Assembly (NCBI GenBank): GCA_037133755.1
Contig: JBAXNN010000027.1
Coordinates: 1-9,970, forward strand
Direction of reading: 5' to 3'
DNA from: F1-60-MAGs149 sp037133755
GTDB lineage: Bacteria > Actinomycetota > Thermoleophilia > Gaiellales > F1-60-MAGs149
DNA: 9,970 nucleotides
Positions 1 through 6,045 of this stretch are shown piece by piece (position 1 is the stretch's first letter; each line of letters begins with the position of its first letter). Below the pieces are notes generated by a model that made no database searches, was not told the DNA's origin, and saw only the letters and a program-made list of their open reading frames with translations. The position numbers were made by a program, and so were the translations under genes.

Positions 1-24
1 CACGATCCGAACTCGCGGCGGCCA

Positions 25-63
25 GATCCCGAATCACGGGCGGGGTCCGGGCCCAGAATGTCC
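25..63 (+). repeat. 39 bp inverted repeat, left arm (copy A)
   Basis: This arm matches the reverse complement of 183-221 at 37 of 39 positions by hand alignment. It starts with GATCCCGAATCACG and ends with GGGTCCGGGCCC, a -10-like CAGAAT (54-59) and GTCC. An ATG follows at 67-69, seven bases after the hexamer, so this copy resembles a degraded version of the promoter and start seen at 260-274. Confidence 0.85.
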
Positions 64-182
64 ACGATGACCGACCGACGCGCCGCAGGCGCGTGGCGCC
101 GGGCCGCAATCACGGATGGCGCCGACGCGGGCAAGACGAGAGCCACGAGCCTGGCCTGCTCCACCCCGGGATCCGGGCACTC

Positions 183-221
183 GGACATTATGGGCCCGGA
201 CCCCGCACGTGATTCGGGATC
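183..221 (-). repeat. 39 bp inverted repeat, right arm (copy B)
   Basis: Read on the minus strand this is almost the same sequence as 25-63. It carries CATAAT (minus strand, 192 to 187), six bases, then a GTG at 180-178 followed by CCCGGATCCC. The glycosyltransferase start shows the same order: CATAAT, six bases, ATG, CCCGGATCCC. Similarity to the third copy therefore runs past the 39 bp arm to about position 168, through a start codon. Confidence 0.85.
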
Positions 222-247
222 AAGCATCACCTGGCGAATCTTCCCTA

Positions 248-285
248 TGGGTCCGGGCCCATAATGTCCCCATGCCCGGATCCCC
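248..285 (+). repeat. Third, partial repeat copy (copy C) spanning the glycosyltransferase start
   Basis: Positions 249-269 are identical, over 21 bases, to the reverse complement of 183-203. After a short mismatch, 273-284 again match the extension of copy B. Upstream, CGAATC at 235-240 sits at nearly the same distance as in the other copies, so the left part is probably a decayed remainder of the full repeat. Within the copy, 247-262 form a 16-base near-palindrome (ATGGGTCC/GGGCCCAT with one T:G mispair), conserved as a 12-base core in all three copies and a possible operator. Confidence 0.8.
260..272 (+). promoter_or_regulatory. Probable leaderless promoter of the glycosyltransferase gene
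   Basis: The hexamer CATAAT (260-265) matches TATAAT at five of six positions. It is followed by six bases and then the ATG at 272, which is where transcription should begin if the hexamer is a -10 element. There is no purine-rich ribosome binding site in the gap. The hexamer overlaps the right half of the GGGTCCGGGCCC near-palindrome, so a protein bound there would block the promoter. I find no clear -35 element. Confidence 0.55.
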
Positions 286-1270
286 CCGCATCCTCCACGC
301 CCCACTCAACATCGCCGGCGGTCCCGAGGCGCTCAGCGCGGGACTCAACGCGATCGGTTGCGAGAGTCGGCTGATGGTCTTTACGAAGCAGCCGTTCCGC
401 GATGGCTCGGACATCAACCTGCATCTGCGCCAGGGCGGCGGGCCGGTCAATCTCGCACTCAACCTACCGAAGCAGGCCTGGGCGTTCGGGCGGTCGATCC
501 CCGACTACGACATCTTCCAGTTCCACTTCGGCGTGACGATCGTGCCCAAGCGCGTGAACCTGCCGGTGCTCGGCCGCCTTGGTAAGGGCCGCGTCTTCCA
601 CTTCTGGGGCTCCGACCTGCGCGATGCCCCCGTTTCGAAGTGGGACTACGCGCTGCGCCACGCCGATGCCGCGATCGTCGGCTCGTACGCGATCCTCCCG
701 CGCGCGCCGCGTGCCGCCGGGTGGCCCGAGTACGACGTCGTGCCCCCAGGCATCAACCTCGAGACCTGGCAGCCCGCCGTGCCAACGCCCGACAAGACGA
801 TCCGCATCGTGCACGCGCCATCGCGCCGCCGCTCGAAGGGCACCGACGCGGTGCTCGAGGCCATCGAGACGCTGAAGGCCGAGGGCGCACCGATCGAGCT
901 CGATCTCGTCGAGAACACGCCGAACGATCAGGCCCGCCTGCGTTACGCCGCCGCCGATCTCGTGATCGACCAGCTCAACGTCGGCTGGTACGGCCTCTTC
1001 TCGATCGAGTCGATGGCGCTCGGCAAGCCGTGCATCGTACGGCTCGATGACGAAGCGGCCGCCGCCACCGAGGATGCCTTCGGGACGACGATCCCGCTCG
1101 TCAACGCCAACCGCGACACGCTGACCGACACGATCCGCGGCCTCGTGCGCGAGCCGGAGCGGCTGACGGAGATCGGCCGCGCCTCGCGCGCCTACGTCGA
1201 GCAGGTCCACGGCCACATCGCCGTGGCCGAGCGCATGCTCGACGTGTATCGCCGCCGCGGCCTTGCCTAG
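272..1270 (+). CDS. GT4-like glycosyltransferase (GT-B fold)
   Basis: Predicted 332-residue cytoplasmic glycosyltransferase, likely to use an activated sugar donor in building a surface glycan. The N-terminal half opens with the strand RILHAPLNIAGG, where GT-B enzymes carry a glycine-rich turn (about residues 6-17), and has FHFWGSDL at 109-116. The C-terminal half shows IRIVHAPSRRRSKGTD (177-192), the usual place of the Arg/Lys pair that contacts donor phosphates. It also has YGLFSIESMALGKPCIV (240-256), a form of the GT4 motif with donor-binding Glu246. The frame is open from 116, but ATG 272 is chosen because it precedes the first conserved strand and sits one promoter spacing below CATAAT. 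The first four codons (MPGS) lie inside the repeat shared with 168-180, so they may be a graft onto an older protein. A second copy of its C-terminus survives at 2025-2110. Donor and acceptor are unknown. Confidence 0.88.
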   Translation: MPGSPRILHAPLNIAGGPEALSAGLNAIGCESRLMVFTKQPFRDGSDINLHLRQGGGPVNLALNLPKQAWAFGRSIPDYDIFQFHFGVTIVPKRVNLPVLGRLGKGRVFHFWGSDLRDAPVSKWDYALRHADAAIVGSYAILPRAPRAAGWPEYDVVPPGINLETWQPAVPTPDKTIRIVHAPSRRRSKGTDAVLEAIETLKAEGAPIELDLVENTPNDQARLRYAAADLVIDQLNVGWYGLFSIESMALGKPCIVRLDDEAAAATEDAFGTTIPLVNANRDTLTDTIRGLVREPERLTEIGRASRAYVEQVHGHIAVAERMLDVYRRRGLA

Positions 1271-1274
1271 AGCC
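1265..1274 (+). repeat. 10 bp direct repeat, left of vapBC
   Basis: GCCTAGAGCC here recurs exactly at 1955-1964. Weaker similarity continues for about eight bases (ACCTGAGC here, TCCGAGC there). This copy contains the stop codon of the glycosyltransferase and the other contains the stop codon of vapC. The pair brackets the toxin-antitoxin module. Confidence 0.5.
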
Positions 1275-1303
1275 ACCTGAGCGCAGTCTCGATTTGTTGC
1301 GGT

Positions 1304-1341
1304 CACAATGAGTATGTGGACTATGTGCTAGGCTCGAAGCA
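1304..1341 (+). promoter_or_regulatory. vapBC promoter and candidate operator
   Basis: An extended -10 element (TGC then TAGGCT, 1326-1334) is followed by six bases and then the ATG at 1341, predicting a leaderless transcript. Just upstream are two direct TATGTG repeats (1313-1318 and 1322-1327, nine bases apart) and a CACA/TGTG inverted pair (1304-1318). Ribbon-helix-helix antitoxins usually bind short repeated half-sites over their own promoter, so these are likely autoregulation sites. I do not see a good -35 hexamer. Confidence 0.5.
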
Positions 1342-1562
1342 TGCCGCAACTGCACCTCTACGTTTCCGATGACGTGGCCGAACGTGTTCGCGCGCGCGCA
1401 GAACGCGAGTCGCTCACGACCAGTCGCTACCTCGCCAAGCTCGTGATTGAGTCGACCGATTCGCAGTGGCCCCCGGGATACTTCGACGCGGTCTGCGGCA
1501 GCTGCCCGGACTTCCAGGTACCGGACGAGCCGCCAGAACCGCCGATCGAGCCTTGGGCGTGA
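1341..1562 (+). CDS. vapB: VapB-type ribbon-helix-helix antitoxin
   Basis: A 73-residue protein with the layout of a ribbon-helix-helix antitoxin. A short N-terminal strand (QLHLYVSDD, about 3-11) is followed by two helices (VAERVRARAERESL and TTSRYLAKLVIEST, about 12-40) that would dimerise and bind the operator. The tail (about 41-73) is Trp/Pro-rich with a CGSC pair and several Pro-Glu steps; in such antitoxins the tail wraps the toxin and covers its active site. The stop overlaps the toxin start (GTGA at 1559-1562), typical of coupled synthesis. The call rests on this layout and on the PIN-domain partner. The family within RHH antitoxins is not certain. Confidence 0.82.
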   Translation: MPQLHLYVSDDVAERVRARAERESLTTSRYLAKLVIESTDSQWPPGYFDAVCGSCPDFQVPDEPPEPPIEPWA

Positions 1563-1960
1563 AGCACCTGCTCGACACATCCGTACTGGTCGACATTCTC
1601 CGTGGCGAAGCCCGCGTGACCGAGCGTTTTCGGGCGACCTCACCGAACCAACTTGTGGTCAGCTCAATCTCGACCGGCGAACTCATCACCGGCGCCGCGC
1701 TTGCGCGCAATACGCATGAGGAACTCTTCTCCGTCGACCTCCTGCTGCGACCCATCGAGGAACTCCCCCTCGATGCGAGAACCGCAAGACGGGCCGGACT
1801 CCTCAACGTCATGCTTCGTCGAGCCGGCACACAGATCGGCACATCGGATCGCCTGATAGCCGCGACGGCGCTGGAACACGATGCCGTCGTCGTCACGTCC
1901 GACGTTCGTGACTTTATGCGCGTCCCGGGCCTGATCGTCGAAGACTGGCGCACCGCCTAG
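1559..1960 (+). CDS. vapC: VapC-type PIN-domain RNase toxin
   Basis: A 133-residue PIN-domain protein, the size of a complete VapC. Its acidic residues sit where the family places its Mg2+-binding site: Asp6 in LLDTSVLVD, Glu41 in STGELITGA, Asp97 in GTSDRLIAA, and Asp115 in VVTSDVRDF. VapC toxins are endoribonucleases that cut tRNA or rRNA and are held inactive by VapB. The frame is open further upstream (from 1466), but GTG 1559 is preferred. It overlaps the vapB stop by four bases and puts the first Asp at the expected place near the N-terminus. All catalytic acids are present, so the toxin looks functional. The RNA target cannot be predicted. Confidence 0.9.
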   Translation: MKHLLDTSVLVDILRGEARVTERFRATSPNQLVVSSISTGELITGAALARNTHEELFSVDLLLRPIEELPLDARTARRAGLLNVMLRRAGTQIGTSDRLIAATALEHDAVVVTSDVRDFMRVPGLIVEDWRTA

Positions 1961-1964
1961 AGCC
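1955..1964 (+). repeat. 10 bp direct repeat, right of vapBC
   Basis: Exact second copy of GCCTAGAGCC (see 1265-1274), containing the vapC stop codon. The region between the two copies holds only vapB, vapC and their promoter. Confidence 0.5.
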
Positions 1965-1980
1965 TCCGAGCAGGCCAACC

Positions 1981-2110
1981 CGGTGGACGCCGCGCGTGAT
2001 TCCGGGCGAGAGAGTCCTCCTGACCGGCCGCGCCCCGCGTGCCTACGTCGAGCAGGCGCACGGCCATGTCGCCGTGGCCGAGCGGATGCTCGACGTGTAT
2101 CGCTGCCGCC
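1981..2110 (+). pseudogene. Hybrid scar: epimerase promoter/start fused to glycosyltransferase tail
   Basis: Positions 1981-2030 align without gaps to 3141-3190, the promoter, GTG start and first codons of the SDR epimerase gene, at about 39 of 50 positions. Positions 2025-2110 align without gaps to 1174-1259, the 3' end of the glycosyltransferase gene, with about 8 differences in the first 85 bases. The two homologies meet in a shared CGGC stretch, which suggests a deletion at microhomology. The fused frame reads VIPGERVLLTGRA, then the tail PRAYVEQAHGHVAVAERMLDVY. It stays open to 2196 into unrelated sequence and the antisense end of corA. The -10 hexamer of the epimerase (TACACT) is TGGACG here, losing the key A and final T. 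I read it as a dead remnant of an SDR-to-glycosyltransferase segment, not a working gene. Confidence 0.75.
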
Positions 2111-2137
2111 TGCCGCGCACGCTGTACGCCACGGTCG

Positions 2138-3100
2138 CTACAGCCACTGGGCGCGCCGCAGTCCGAAGACCACGAGCGACATGGCACCGATGGTGATGCC
2201 CAGGCTGATGTACACACCCGAAGGGTCGTTGATGAACGGGAGATTGAAGAAGTTCTGCCCGAACCACCCGGTCGTGATCGTCGGAATCAGCAGCACGGCA
2301 CCCCAGCCAGAAATCTTGCGCACGATGTCGTTCTGCTTGAACGCAACCAGCGAGAGGCGCGCATCCTGCAGTGCAATCAAACGGTCGCTAAAGGAATCGA
2401 GATCGTCATGGACGCGTAGGAGGTGGTCATAGATGTCGCGGAGATCGAGGTCCACCGCATCGCCGTGCGCACGATTGAGAAGCTCCTGACGAATGACGGC
2501 ACCCATCACCTCTCGGAGCCGATTGGACCGGCGACGAAGATCACCAACGGCGCCTCGCAGCTTCACCGCTTCGCGGAGCGTGGGTATGAGGTCGTCAGCA
2601 CTCATCGCCTCCAGCGCCGTCATCTCCTGCTCGACCAGACGCTCCTCGAGGTCGCCGCAGGCGTCCTCGTAGGCTTCAACAAGGTGGCCAAGCAGGACGC
2701 ACGCGACGATCATCCCGCCGGCTTGGGGATCGGGCCAGTGCGTGACGTCGCGCGCGGTGTCCGCCAGATCCACGCCCCAGTTCCGACGTAGCGTGACGGC
2801 GCGGGTACCACTGATGGCGATCATGCCGGTGCCGTCACCCACGGGCGAGACCGTCGCGATCGCCGACCATTCGCCCATCTGCAGAAATCGCTGGCGGGCC
2901 TCGCTGTCCTCGAGCGCGTCAAGGACGTGCTCAGGCCATCCAAACGCCGCGACCAGCGCCTGCAACTCCTCAGCGGTTGGATCGGAGGCGTCAACCCAGA
3001 TCACCGACGCGCTGGCGTCGACGATACCCTGCAGATCCTCTACCTCGAACGGAACGAGTCCGGCCTGCGAACCCGCATCCACCTGAAGGGTCTGGAGCAT
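2138..3100 (-). CDS. corA: CorA-family divalent cation channel, GQN variant
   Basis: Predicted 320-residue inner-membrane channel of the CorA family (Mg2+, possibly Co2+, Ni2+ or Zn2+), which works as a pentamer. A large soluble N-terminal domain rich in acidic residues and long helices precedes two C-terminal membrane segments, about 263-280 and 295-314, and a short basic tail (LRRAQWL). The signature after the first membrane segment is normally GMN; here it reads GWFGQNFFNLP, with GQN at about 281-283. The frame is open to 3214, but ATG 3100 is chosen because longer forms would run into the divergent gene at 3156. A purine run (GGGAGG) abuts this ATG, and GACGAT lies one leaderless spacing upstream, so the exact start remains open. 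GTG 3148 is an alternative. Its role in a glycan locus is probably incidental. Confidence 0.88.
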   Translation of the reverse strand: MLQTLQVDAGSQAGLVPFEVEDLQGIVDASASVIWVDASDPTAEELQALVAAFGWPEHVLDALEDSEARQRFLQMGEWSAIATVSPVGDGTGMIAISGTRAVTLRRNWGVDLADTARDVTHWPDPQAGGMIVACVLLGHLVEAYEDACGDLEERLVEQEMTALEAMSADDLIPTLREAVKLRGAVGDLRRRSNRLREVMGAVIRQELLNRAHGDAVDLDLRDIYDHLLRVHDDLDSFSDRLIALQDARLSLVAFKQNDIVRKISGWGAVLLIPTITTGWFGQNFFNLPFINDPSGVYISLGITIGAMSLVVFGLRRAQWL

Positions 3101-3155
3101 CCTCCCATCGTCGCAGGCGGATCTGCCGTCTCCCCCGAACCGATACACTCCGCGG
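3101..3155. promoter_or_regulatory. Divergent promoter region corA / SDR epimerase
   Basis: This 55-base gap separates two divergently read genes. On the plus strand TACACT (3144-3149) lies six bases before the GTG at 3156, so transcription should begin at the start codon itself, without a leader. On the minus strand GACGAT (3112 to 3107) has the same spacing to ATG 3100 but is a poor -10 match. No convincing -35 hexamer is visible in either direction. A degraded copy of the plus-strand promoter lies at 1981-1995. Confidence 0.5.
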
Positions 3156-4127
3156 GTGATCAAGGGCAAGAGAGTCTTCCTGACCGGCGGTGCCGGCTTC
3201 ATCGGAACCACCATCGCCGGGCTGCTGGCCGACGAGAACGAGGTTGTCCTCTACGACAACCTTCACAACAACGCGTTGCAGCACACGAACCTCGCCGAGC
3301 ATCCGAACGTGACGTTCGTGCAGGGCGACATCCTCGACCTCGAGCACATGCGCGGGGCCGCTGACGGCGCCACGCACATCATCCACATGGCGGCGATCGC
3401 CGGCGTGGCAACGGTGCTCAAGAGCCCGGTCCGCACGATGCGCGTGAACCTGATGGGCACTGCGAACGTCGCGGAGGTCGCCCAGGGACTCGGCGACAAG
3501 CTGGAGCGCCTCGTCGATTTCTCGACGAGTGAGGTCTTCGGCCGCCACGCGTACAAGGTCGAGGAGACGCACGAGATGTCGGGCGGCCAGGTCGGCGAGG
3601 CCCGCTGGTCGTACGCCGTTTCGAAGCTCGCCGGCGAGTTCTTCCTGCACGCGTACTTCGAGGAGTACGGCGTCCCCGTCGCGGTCGTGCGCCCGTTCAA
3701 CATCTACGGCCCGAACCAGATTGGCGTCGGCGCGATCCACCACTTCGTACGCCACGCGATTGCGAACGAGGAGATCACCGTCCATAACGACGGTGCCCAG
3801 ATTCGCGCCTGGTGCTACATGGACGACATCGCCGCTGCGGTCATGGAGATCCTCCAGAACGACGTCGCGATCGGCCAGTCCTTCAACATCGGTAATCCGC
3901 GCAGCGTCTGCACGACCTACGACCTCGCACTGCGCATCAAGCGCCTGGCCGGGTCCGAGTCGCCGATCGTCTTCAAGCCGCTCGAGTACACCGACGTCGA
4001 GATCCGCATCCCCGACATCACGCAGTCGCGCGAGCTCCTCAAGTGGGAGCCGAAGGTCGATCTCGATGAGGGTCTGCTGCGCACGATCGAGTGGTATCGC
4101 GCGGAGGCCGGCTCCGCCGCGAAGTGA
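3156..4127 (+). CDS. Extended SDR sugar-nucleotide epimerase/dehydratase
   Basis: A 323-residue NAD(P)-dependent enzyme of the extended short-chain dehydrogenase family, cytoplasmic and likely acting on a nucleotide sugar. It starts almost at once with the cofactor motif TGGAGFIG (10-17) and has Asp34 ending the second strand (VVLYDN), favouring NAD over NADP. The STSEVFG segment (123-129) and YAVSK (153-157) supply the Ser/Thr, Tyr and Lys of the active site. RPFNIYGP (179-186) is typical of UDP-sugar epimerases, decarboxylases and dehydratases. The Ser-Glu in TSEVFG, rather than Asp-Glu, argues against a dTDP-glucose 4,6-dehydratase. It fits UDP-sugar epimerase or UDP-glucuronate decarboxylase-like members better, but the exact reaction is open. 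GTG 3156 is chosen from the cofactor motif position and the -10 spacing. First gene of a four-gene operon. Confidence 0.88.
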   Translation: MIKGKRVFLTGGAGFIGTTIAGLLADENEVVLYDNLHNNALQHTNLAEHPNVTFVQGDILDLEHMRGAADGATHIIHMAAIAGVATVLKSPVRTMRVNLMGTANVAEVAQGLGDKLERLVDFSTSEVFGRHAYKVEETHEMSGGQVGEARWSYAVSKLAGEFFLHAYFEEYGVPVAVVRPFNIYGPNQIGVGAIHHFVRHAIANEEITVHNDGAQIRAWCYMDDIAAAVMEILQNDVAIGQSFNIGNPRSVCTTYDLALRIKRLAGSESPIVFKPLEYTDVEIRIPDITQSRELLKWEPKVDLDEGLLRTIEWYRAEAGSAAK

Positions 4128-5398
4128 GCGAGGCCGCCCTCGTCGTTCTCGGCGCCGGGCTTTCGCAGCGACCGCTGATCCGCCGCGCCAAGGAGCGAGG
4201 CCTGCTGACGTGCGTCGTCGATGGCCGCACCGATCGTCCGGCGGCAGCTGACGCCGACGTTTTCGTCCACCAGGACTTCTCCGACGTGCCCGCCACGATC
4301 AGTGCGCTCGAGGCCGCGGGCATCCAGGCGATCGGCGTGTGCTCGATGGGCTCGGAGCAGGCTGTCGTGCCGGGAGCACGTCTGGCCGAGGCGCTCGGGC
4401 TCCCAGGCCTGCCCGTGTCAGCGGCGCTGGCCGCGACCGACAAGGTCGTGCAGCGTGGGCTCTACCGCGACCACGGCGTCCCCTCCGCCGGCTTTGCCGC
4501 CGCGCGCACGCTTGACGACGCGCTCGCCGCGTATGACGAGCTCGGCCCGCGCGTGATTATGAAGCCCACCGACGGCGCCGCCCAGCGGGGCGTCAGCGAT
4601 GTGCAATCGCGCGACGACGTGGCCACCGCGTTTGAGCACGCGGTCCGCGAGTCGCGCACCGGCGAGCTGATCGTCGAAGAGCACCTGTCGGGGCGCGAGT
4701 ACACCGTCAACGCCTTCGTCCTCGGTGGCGTCTTCCACCCCGTCACCGTCACGCTCCGCGATCTGGCGCCAGAGCCAGCGGTTGGCATCTGCGTCGCGCA
4801 CCGCTATCCCTGCGGCCGCTCCGACGAGGACGTCGCGACGATCATCGACGTCGTCCGGCAGGCGGCGATGGCGATCGGTATCGACGCAGCGCCCGTCTAC
4901 GCCCAGGTGCGCTTCGACGGAACCGGTCCGCGCATGATCGAGTGCGGCGCGCGTCTCGGCGGCGGCAGCGACGCCCAGCTGGCGCAGCTCGTGGTGGGCG
5001 TCGACCTGATGGAGACCGTGCTCGACGCGGCCCTCGGTAACCTCGACGGCGAGAACCTGTCGCCGCGCCCGATGCCCGAGCCGTTTGGCCACTCCCGCTT
5101 TGTGATCCCGGACGCGCCGGGTCGGATCGTGCAGGCAGACGAGGGCAACGTCCGCACGCTGCCCGGCGTGCACGAGGTCGGGTTCTTCCACCACGCCGGG
5201 CAGATTGCGCCACCGCTGTGGTCGGCCTCCGGTCGTCTCGGTGTGCTGCTGATGACCGCCGCCTCCGACGCCGAACTCGACGCGCGTACCGCCGATGCGC
5301 TCGCCGCCCTGAACGTCATCATCGAGCCGATGGAGCCTGCCGCCGCAGCTGCCGCCTGGACCGATCAGATCGCCCGCGAACGCGAGGGCCTCGCGTGA
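4124..5398 (+). CDS. ATP-grasp ligase (carboxylate-amine ligase type), first copy
   Basis: Predicted 424-residue cytoplasmic ATP-grasp enzyme. Such enzymes activate a carboxylate as an acyl-phosphate and join it to an amine or similar group. The order is a Rossmann-like pre-ATP-grasp domain (ALVVLGAGLSQRPLI, 5-19), a linker helix with TDKVVQRGLYRDHGVP (105-120), the nucleotide-binding Lys in VIMKPTDGAAQRGV (144-157), and EEHLSGREYTV (185-195). The metal-binding end follows with Glu273 and Arg277 in MIECGARLGGG. A C-terminal region of about 110 residues resembles the lid domain of biotin-carboxylase-like members. The start is GTG 4124, overlapping the epimerase stop as GTGA. The frame is open to 4091, but the overlap start fits the first strand. 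Substrates are unknown; the operon suggests a sugar or sugar-linked acid. Confidence 0.85.
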   Translation: MSEAALVVLGAGLSQRPLIRRAKERGLLTCVVDGRTDRPAAADADVFVHQDFSDVPATISALEAAGIQAIGVCSMGSEQAVVPGARLAEALGLPGLPVSAALAATDKVVQRGLYRDHGVPSAGFAAARTLDDALAAYDELGPRVIMKPTDGAAQRGVSDVQSRDDVATAFEHAVRESRTGELIVEEHLSGREYTVNAFVLGGVFHPVTVTLRDLAPEPAVGICVAHRYPCGRSDEDVATIIDVVRQAAMAIGIDAAPVYAQVRFDGTGPRMIECGARLGGGSDAQLAQLVVGVDLMETVLDAALGNLDGENLSPRPMPEPFGHSRFVIPDAPGRIVQADEGNVRTLPGVHEVGFFHHAGQIAPPLWSASGRLGVLLMTAASDAELDARTADALAALNVIIEPMEPAAAAAAWTDQIAREREGLA

Positions 5399-6045
5399 GC
5401 GAGTTCTCGCCCGCCCGCTACGTCGAGCTGCTCGAGGCGATCAAGGCCGGCCGCTACCGCCTCCGCACGTTCACGGTAGACCGGCCCGCCGAGCAGATGC
5501 TGTTCCTACGCCACGACATCGACGTCTCCCTCGAGGACGCGATCGCGATGGCCGAGCTCGAGCACGCGCACGGCATCAAGGCGACGTACCTGCTGATGAC
5601 ACGCAGCAACTTCTACAACCTCGCCTCTCCTGCCGGCCTCGCCGCCGTCGCGCGTCTGCGCGAGCTTGGCCACTGGGTCGGACACCACGCGCTGCATCCC
5701 CATATCGACCCGATCGTCGACGTGGGCTTCGACCCCGTGATGGCGTGGCACAACCCCGATCCTGCGTACATGGCCGACGCCGTCCCGGGCTGGGTCAACG
5801 TGATGGAACCGCGCTTCACGGGTGACTTCACGTGGACGTACCGTTCCGATTCCAACCAGTCGTGGCGACGCGGCGATCCCGTCGAAGAACTCGCTATCGC
5901 ACGGTTTCCCTGGCTGCAGTTGCTGATCCACCCCGTGCTCTGGATGGGCGGTACGACCGGCATGGCCGCGACGGCCGAGGCTTTCCTCGACCGCGACCGC
6001 GCGCGTCGCCTCGAGCATCTGCGCAAGGACAACCTCGACCTATGA
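5395..6045 (+). CDS. Compact polysaccharide-deacetylase-like protein
   Basis: A 216-residue protein with the look of a short NodB-type (carbohydrate esterase 4) barrel. LFLRHDIDVSLEDA (36-49) stands where CE4 enzymes have their Asp-Asp pair (Asp41 and Asp43 here). GHWVGHHALHPHID (92-105) supplies the His cluster of the metal site (H97, H98, H101, H103). LLIHPVLW (176-183) matches the late His-containing motif. CE4 enzymes remove acetyl groups from N-acetyl sugars. As I recall, similar short proteins occur in O-antigen loci (WbmS of Bordetella), which is weak support. Start GTG 5395 overlaps the previous stop (GTGA) and has GAGGG at 5384-5388, six bases upstream. Sitting between two ATP-grasp genes, it could free an amine that one of them then acylates. 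That is inference, and loss of catalytic activity cannot be excluded. Confidence 0.72.
   Translation: MSEFSPARYVELLEAIKAGRYRLRTFTVDRPAEQMLFLRHDIDVSLEDAIAMAELEHAHGIKATYLLMTRSNFYNLASPAGLAAVARLRELGHWVGHHALHPHIDPIVDVGFDPVMAWHNPDPAYMADAVPGWVNVMEPRFTGDFTWTYRSDSNQSWRRGDPVEELAIARFPWLQLLIHPVLWMGGTTGMAATAEAFLDRDRARRLEHLRKDNLDL

Larger units (their letters stand above)
1..271. other. Repeat-rich intergenic region, no convincing gene
   Basis: I see no protein with family features here. Short open frames exist on both strands, but they run through an inverted repeat and look like by-products of it. The stretch holds two 39 bp arms in opposite orientation and a third, partial copy beside the glycosyltransferase start. 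The 119 bp between the arms (64-182) are GC-rich and I recognise nothing in them. Whether a gene ends just left of the window cannot be judged. Confidence 0.7.

Noticed and set aside
34..180. A 48-residue minus-strand open frame starting at GTG 180, downstream of CATAAT in copy B
   Set aside because: The promoter spacing is right, but the peptide has no family features and runs into the other repeat arm. I treat it as a repeat by-product, not a gene.
58..264. A plus-strand open frame of 68 codons (inner ATG at 67)
   Set aside because: It spans both repeat arms and copy C, so its sequence is dictated by repeats. There is no domain, and it ends just before the glycosyltransferase start.
1..271. 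An insertion sequence or MITE with terminal inverted repeats
   Set aside because: The arms and size would fit a small non-autonomous element, but I see no flanking target duplication around 25-221, and the arms contain promoter and start-codon features. I report them as repeats only.
464..1306. A 280-codon minus-strand open frame opposite the glycosyltransferase
   Set aside because: It is the mirror of a clear GT4-like gene, with His/Arg/Val-rich sequence and no recognisable motif.
1983..2432. Plus-strand open frames opposite the end of corA
   Set aside because: They are shadows of the CorA membrane segments. Only the 1981-2110 part has real homology, and that is the hybrid scar.
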